Both the position numbers and the translations under genes were made by a program. 64,000 nt of DNA from Topomyia yanbarensis (taxonomy: Eukaryota > Arthropoda > Insecta > Diptera > Culicidae). How positions within the stretch are numbered: position 1 is the stretch's first letter; each line of letters starts with the position of its first letter. Positions 58,820 through 64,000 of this stretch are shown piece after piece. Location: assembly GCF_030247195.1 (NCBI RefSeq), contig NC_080670.1, positions 155,570,580-155,634,579 on the forward strand, read 5' to 3'. The notes below the pieces were generated by a model. It did no database searches, had not been told where the DNA came from, and saw only the letters and a list, made by a program, of their open reading frames with translations.

Positions 58820-61800
58820 ACCACATATTTGTGATAAAGAAAAAAACAATAGAAATCGTTTCCTATATTGTTCTAGTAATAACGCAACTGCCCAAGAAGG
58901 TACCCATGGTCAAGAGGAACAAGTCTAGAGCGTTTTTTCAACAAAAACGTCAAACGGAGAAAATCGCGTGCAAAAATTTCCTTGCAACTTTTAAATTTAT
59001 TTAACAATTAAAGCACACAGAAGGCTATTAATTCTACTATCACCTCTGCATTTAGACATTGCAGGATCGTATAAGCATATTACATGTTTTTCGCGAAGAT
59101 AATAGGGAGATAATTGATAACAATTTTTTTATTACATTTTGTCGATCACTTTTGCTATTATGCCCTTTTACATATGTGGTCTTGGCAACACCGTTTGTAG
59201 ATGCCACATTTTACTGTGACGTTTAGAGAGACGGGTTTGTAGTTGTGATATATTTCATGTGCTGTATTGCAACCGAGAGTGTAGATATGAAGTTTGGCAT
59301 TGGAAAAACATGCTAACTACAGTCGACTTGGAGAAACATCACAACGCAAAACATCACATCTACAAAATATTAGCAAAGCTTTGGTATACTATATGTGACA
59401 TTTTGGCTTAAGATTAAATTAACATAAAAAGAGTTAGCATTTTTCTCTATTATTTGTGGACGATAAGGAGTCAATGCTTAGCTTTTATTTGGCAGAATAA
59501 ACTCGGCTTGTTTACATTTGTTAGATATTACGTTTTGAATAAACGGTATAGAAGTGTTTTTGGCGTGAGACATGTCGATAGACTTGAACGATTCGTAGTA
59601 ACACTGCCTAAGCTCGACTCCTGACCGCAGAAGACAAAAGATTAGTCCGTAAGATTTTAAGCCTGTTTCTAATGACACTGCCACTTCTAATTTTCCGATG
59701 AGCATATTTCACATTCTAGCGCACACTAGAGTATTATGGCTCTAAAATTTCATAACTTTTCCTACTTAGTAATCTTCAGCTAAATGAATGAAAGTAAGAA
59801 ATAGAGTTTTATATTTCAAACTATCACGATTCAATGCTTAAACATTAGACTCAAAAAATATTGTTGAACCGCCCTAATCAACAATTCTTTATATGCCGAA
59901 CCCACTGTGGTATGTATTGTGTCCCTTTCCCAATTCATATTAAAAGTTGATTTGAAAATATCATATGTCAAATACACATGATGGTGAAACTAGAAATATG
60001 TTTGGTTTGCCAGGATAGAAATTTACAATAGCATTTACCCTGCAAACAATCATCAAACAACAGATATTATGGTTAGTTATCACAGTAGATTTACAACCTC
60101 AAACCTTAGATAACAATATATTTTACAGTCAATCGAATAAAAGATACAGTTAATTCCCATTAAATTTCATTGTTTCTGAGAAAAAAATGTATGGAAAAAG
60201 ATCGATTTTTTAGTGTTAAGCTACATAACCATCCCCTTTTTTACTGAAAAAGTCGATTTTAGATTGAAATTTACTGTAGAAACGTTAAAGTTTATTGTTT
60301 CTGTATTGTAGCATAACATAAGACTATACTGTAAATTGTTGGAAAATTACTGTACTGTCATACTAAAAATTATGATTTTGTACATTTCTATTTGGGATGG
60401 CATTTGAAAGATCTATTTTATTTATTTATTTATAAAATCTTCGACTATTAATCGCACAGACTGGCTTATCAACTAATCCTAATACTAAAAGTACATCTTG
60501 CAACATTAAAACCGAAAAAAACATGAAAGTATATTAAACACACGACAACATACATTTAACGGGTTTTGAGTTATTTATTGGTTTAGAAGTAATATTTATC
60601 GCTTTGTTTGAACTTCGACTGAGATAGAGCGAGGTTTTTGATAAATGCAAGAGTAGGCAGGAAAATCAATATACACTTAGGTTTTTTACGCGGTTTTTTT
60701 GCACTGTATTTTTTACGCGGTTTTTGAAATTTACGCGGCTTTCATTTACGCGGCCTGCATCCCCCGCGAAAAAACTCGAGTTTATTGTTCTATTGTCTCC
60801 CAACTTTTACCCCTCAAAGTGAATAGACAACCTGATTAAAACGAACACATAACATTAACGTTGTGTAAGAACTTTTGAACTATTCAATTAAGTTTTTTGA
60901 TTTTTTGATGGAATTTTTAAACCACAAGCTGTTAATAGTTGCATAATGCGTGCAAACAGCGTTCCCTAACGCTGGAATGTCTTCAAACCCTAAAATTTTA
61001 ATAAGAGGTGTTAACCGGTTGATGGCAAATTCAACAAAAAATACAAGACTGTCTGACTTCCACTGCAAATTTGATACGGTGCACAGTGGCACGACGAGTG
61101 ACAAAACCCCAAAAATCAATGTCTTGTAACTCTTTTGAAAGTATTTATTTTATTTTTCTCTAAGTTTGAATAAAGGCATCCCAAAATTTTACTGCAATCG
61201 GGTGAAAAATGAATTTTAAACATGTCGTTGAAGCAAGTGATGTCGAGGATTTCTGTTCAATTCAATTCATTATAATTTTTAGTACCTTACAGTTTCAATG
61301 GCGATATATCACAGCCGATTGGAGCAATGTTAAGTTAATTGAAAAGAAGAATGAATATGCTAAACTTTTGTTTAGCAGAATATGAAGAATGAATATGTGA
61401 TTTTTGTGCAAAACTGATTTACGTTTGTTCTGCATCAAAAAATCCAATTAAGTTTCATATTGAGATGGTCTCCCATGGGTCACTTATCATGAAACTGACT
61501 CAAAATTTAGTGTAGTTTCAAGATATATAGGGCTCATCTTGCGCATTTTTGCGCCTATGTTTTTGAAAATACCCATATGGAGACGCCCTGTAGCTCATAA
61601 ATCTCCTTACAAATTAATTGCCTAAACATCATATTACTGAAAAATTAGTGATTTTTACTAGTTTTGTCAACCATTTCTGCTATCCGATGAGATTGGCTAC
61701 AATGATGAATGATTATATTAACCCTTTAACGACCAACGCATTCAAATGGGTTTATATATAAAAAACCCAAAATTAGTTAAAACCCCAAGTTTTAGCCACA

Positions 61801-62726
61801 TAGACCAATTTTTATAATTTTGTCACAACTTTGTATGAACAGGTGCCACTGTGCGGTGGAAAAACTCAAATATCACTAAAAATCGGAATTAAAATAGCAC
61901 AAAATATGTTTTAGTATCACCTAGAGTTGCTACCACTACACGTTTGACCCGGAGACTCCAATTTTTGAGGGCGATTTCCGGGCTGTTGGGTTTTACATCA
62001 ATTTCCTTGGGTCTGGATAATTAAAACTTATTAGAATGAAATGTATTGGTTCCTTTTTGATATATTTTAAAGGTGTAAGTAGTGCTTCTGCAACCTCTTG
62101 ATTTCAGATTTATTGATCCTCCGTTTAAAGTTGGCCAAGACGCGTCTACTAAATATTTCGAACTTTGCACACAAAGTTATTGCATTACAAAGACTCCCCA
62201 TTGATACTTCAGTTTTATTTATTATTTCCTCTGTGCATTTAACAAACTAAATAATTTGACATGAAATAGTTTTAAATAATATCTAACAACTAATCATGCA
62301 GGGACTCATACGAAACCTGGACGCCAAAGCAGATATTTTGCCACATAAACGGTACGTTTTTGAAATGAATAATTACGTTTAATAGATCAAAGTTTATGCA
62401 CATACACGATGTTATTTGAAAGAAGAAACATTTCTCTTACTGATAAACAGAATTTCAAATGAATATTAATTGTTTAAATAGCACTATTTGACTGTTTTTC
62501 GCAAATAAATTTCATAATGTTGTGAATAGTGCATAATAAATTGTAATCTCCCTCACATACATTTCGATATGAATACATTTGTGTAATTATTTAGAAAGCC
62601 CAAATATTACATCAAATGTAAATTAAATTCTTGAAGAATGTGAACTATCAATGATTCGAATAATATTAATTTAAAAGAATAGTCCAGAAAAATTATCATC
62701 ACCAGCCGAACAGGAATTCTCAACCG
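58820..62726. other. Spacer between unit 3 and unit 4
   Basis: 59562-59788 matches 40715-40927 in the unit 1 spacer. From about 62220 the H1 upstream flank begins (ATCATGCAGGGACTCATACG). Between them the DNA is AT-rich, without any recognisable gene. The short minus-strand frames at 59478-59705 and 60880-61119 have no family features. Confidence 0.5.
60680..60765. repeat. Cluster of TTTACGCGG repeats
   Basis: TTTTTTACGCGG or TTTACGCGG occurs four times within about 70 nt, followed by CCCCCGCGAAAAAACTCGAG. It looks like the end of a Tigger/pogo-type element, or a short tandem array of a binding-site-like word. Confidence 0.5.
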
Positions 62727-62818
62727 CCATGCATCAGCATTCCCTAACACGGTCGACGAAATCAAGCGCTAACAAGCCAAAAGTTTCCACTTCATTCGTA
62801 TATTCGTATTCGTATATT
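62727..62818 (+). promoter_or_regulatory. H1 upstream conserved block, unit 4
   Basis: ATGCATCAG and CATTCCCTAACACGGTCGA are followed by CACTTCATTCGTATATTCGT; a short TATTCGTA duplication is present. Confidence 0.65.
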
Positions 62819-62862
62819 CCCCACAGTTTGTATAGTTTCCAAGAGAAATAAAGTGATTTAAA

Positions 62863-63531
62863 ATGGCTGAAACCGCTACCGAAGTTGCTGCTGCGGCTCC
62901 TGCTGCTGCCTCTCCGGCCAAGGCTCCGAAGAAGGCGAAGGCTGCCAAAAGTGGCCCTGCTAAACCGAAAAAGCCATCGACCCATCCACCAGTGAATGAT
63001 ATGGTTCTAGCTGCCATCAAGACCCTGAAGGAACGCAACGGTTCATCGCTGCAGGCCATCAAGAAATACATCGCCGCAAACTACAAGTGTGACGTCGCCA
63101 AGTTGGCTCCGTTCATCAAGAAGGCCCTAAAATCGGGTGTCGAGAAGGGAAAGCTTTCCCAGACTAAGGGTACTGGTGCTTCCGGATCGTTCAAGGTTAA
63201 GGCCGACGCTAAGAAACCAGCTGGTGAGAAAAAGCCAAAGAAGGCTGCTGCCGCAAAGAAGCCAAAGAAGGCTGCTGGAGAGAAAAAGGCGGCTGCGAAG
63301 AAACCAGCTGGCGAGAAGAAGGCTAAGAAACCGAAAGCTGCTGCCGCTAAGAAATCTGTTGCGAAGAAAGCCAAGGCAGCCCCTGTAAAGGCCGCTAAGA
63401 AGGCAGCTGCTCCCAAACAGAAAGCCACCAAGCCATCGAAGGCCGCAGCCAACAAGCCGAAGACCCCGAAGCCAAAGAAGGCCGCACCAGCCAAGAAAGC
63501 TGCACCAAAGAAAGCCGCCGCCAAGAAGTAA
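62863..63531 (+). CDS. His1: Histone H1, unit 4
   Basis: An intact 222-codon H1, the first gene of a unit whose remaining genes lie beyond the window. The globular domain matches units 2 and 3 ([10 protein letters not shown] here, AQTKGTG there). The C-tail reads [20 protein letters not shown]. The conserved promoter block and a perfect stem-loop show it is a normal functional copy. Confidence 0.96.
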   Translation: MAETATEVAAAAPAAASPAKAPKKAKAAKSGPAKPKKPSTHPPVNDMVLAAIKTLKERNGSSLQAIKKYIAANYKCDVAKLAPFIKKALKSGVEKGKLSQTKGTGASGSFKVKADAKKPAGEKKPKKAAAAKKPKKAAGEKKAAAKKPAGEKKAKKPKAAAAKKSVAKKAKAAPVKAAKKAAAPKQKATKPSKAAANKPKTPKPKKAAPAKKAAPKKAAAKK

Positions 63532-63584
63532 ATTCAATAGATACAAACTATTGCATTTGCTGGCTCAGCATAATAATACAAAAC

Positions 63585-63600
63585 AGTCCTTTTCAGGACT
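63585..63600 (+). terminator. Histone 3' stem-loop, H1 unit 4
   Basis: AGTCCTTTTCAGGACT, perfect stem, TTTC loop. Confidence 0.92.
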
Positions 63601-64000
63601 ACCAAGTACTTCTCAAAAGAATTTGATATTTTTCCATCGAATAACGAATGCTTGAACCAATATACTCCTTCCCAATCAATACACCTCACTTTAAATATTT
63701 CTTTGCAAAACGGATAATGCAAATTAATATTACGCTTTATAGCTATAAGGCGAAGATTTTCTTTTCCGTGCTTTGTCCGTTAAATGTATTGGGTAAAATG
63801 TTTCGTTCCACCAATTTAGCGAAAATGACAATATCTTAATGTTTAACACTTCATACTCTACATTATTTATGTAAATTTGTTGCTTTACAAGATGGAAAAA
63901 AAGTTTCACTTACATTTTCATCGTTACATTCTAGTTAATATGCAAATACATAATTTCCAACGATACTCAAAATCTAAATAGACTTCACTCGGCACCAGGC
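63601..64000. other. Start of H1-H4 spacer, unit 4
   Basis: It aligns with units 2 and 3 up to the window edge. No gene is seen. Confidence 0.5.

Overview
This window is nuclear DNA of a dipteran, most likely a culicine mosquito. The evidence is insect-type replication-dependent histones with SLBP stem-loops, an RpL15 gene carrying intronic box C/D snoRNAs, an insect-type ATP synthase subunit c, an NRF-6-type acyltransferase, and very many small inverted-repeat (MITE) elements plus RTE, R1/LOA-like, Ty3/gypsy and mariner remnants. The assignment is by recognition only.

Left part (1-31 kb): ordinary genes set in transposon-rich DNA. The minus strand opens with coding exon 1 of Rab39 (994-1101). 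RpL15 lies on the plus strand (CDS 7684-8481). Its 5' UTR intron holds a box C/D snoRNA with a guide for the 18S site served by U32, and its coding intron holds one with a guide for the 18S site served by U14. ATP synthase subunit c is on the minus strand (12223-14155) and has two intact alternative last coding exons. It sits between two inverted copies of a 0.7 kb transposon-like element. A secreted/multipass NRF-6-like acyltransferase is encoded on the minus strand in five exons (27258 down to 18260), with a 5.8 kb intron full of mobile elements. Beyond it are a Ty3/gypsy pol fragment and a decayed RTE retrotransposon.

Right part (32.7 kb to the end): a tandem array of replication-dependent histone units of about 9.7-10.5 kb. 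The order is H1(+), H4(-), H3(+), then a divergent H2A/H2B pair. Units 1 and 3 carry H2B(-)/H2A(+). Unit 2 carries the pair inverted, H2A(-)/H2B(+). A fourth unit starts with H1 at 62863. H4/H3 and H2A/H2B share divergent promoters with TATA boxes. H1 uses its own conserved upstream block. Almost every gene ends in a 16-nt histone stem-loop.

Unit 1 is decaying: its H1 is a frameshifted pseudogene with a mutated stem-loop loop, its H2B has lost half of the stem-loop, and its H4/H3 promoter lacks the inverted CCAAT motif of the other units. The spacers hold MITEs, a SINE-like insertion, a local duplication, a degenerate transposon-type ORF and a LINE endonuclease fragment. I found no wholly new system. 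The most interesting items are the alternative c-subunit exons, the inverted H2A/H2B pair, and the paired snoRNAs.
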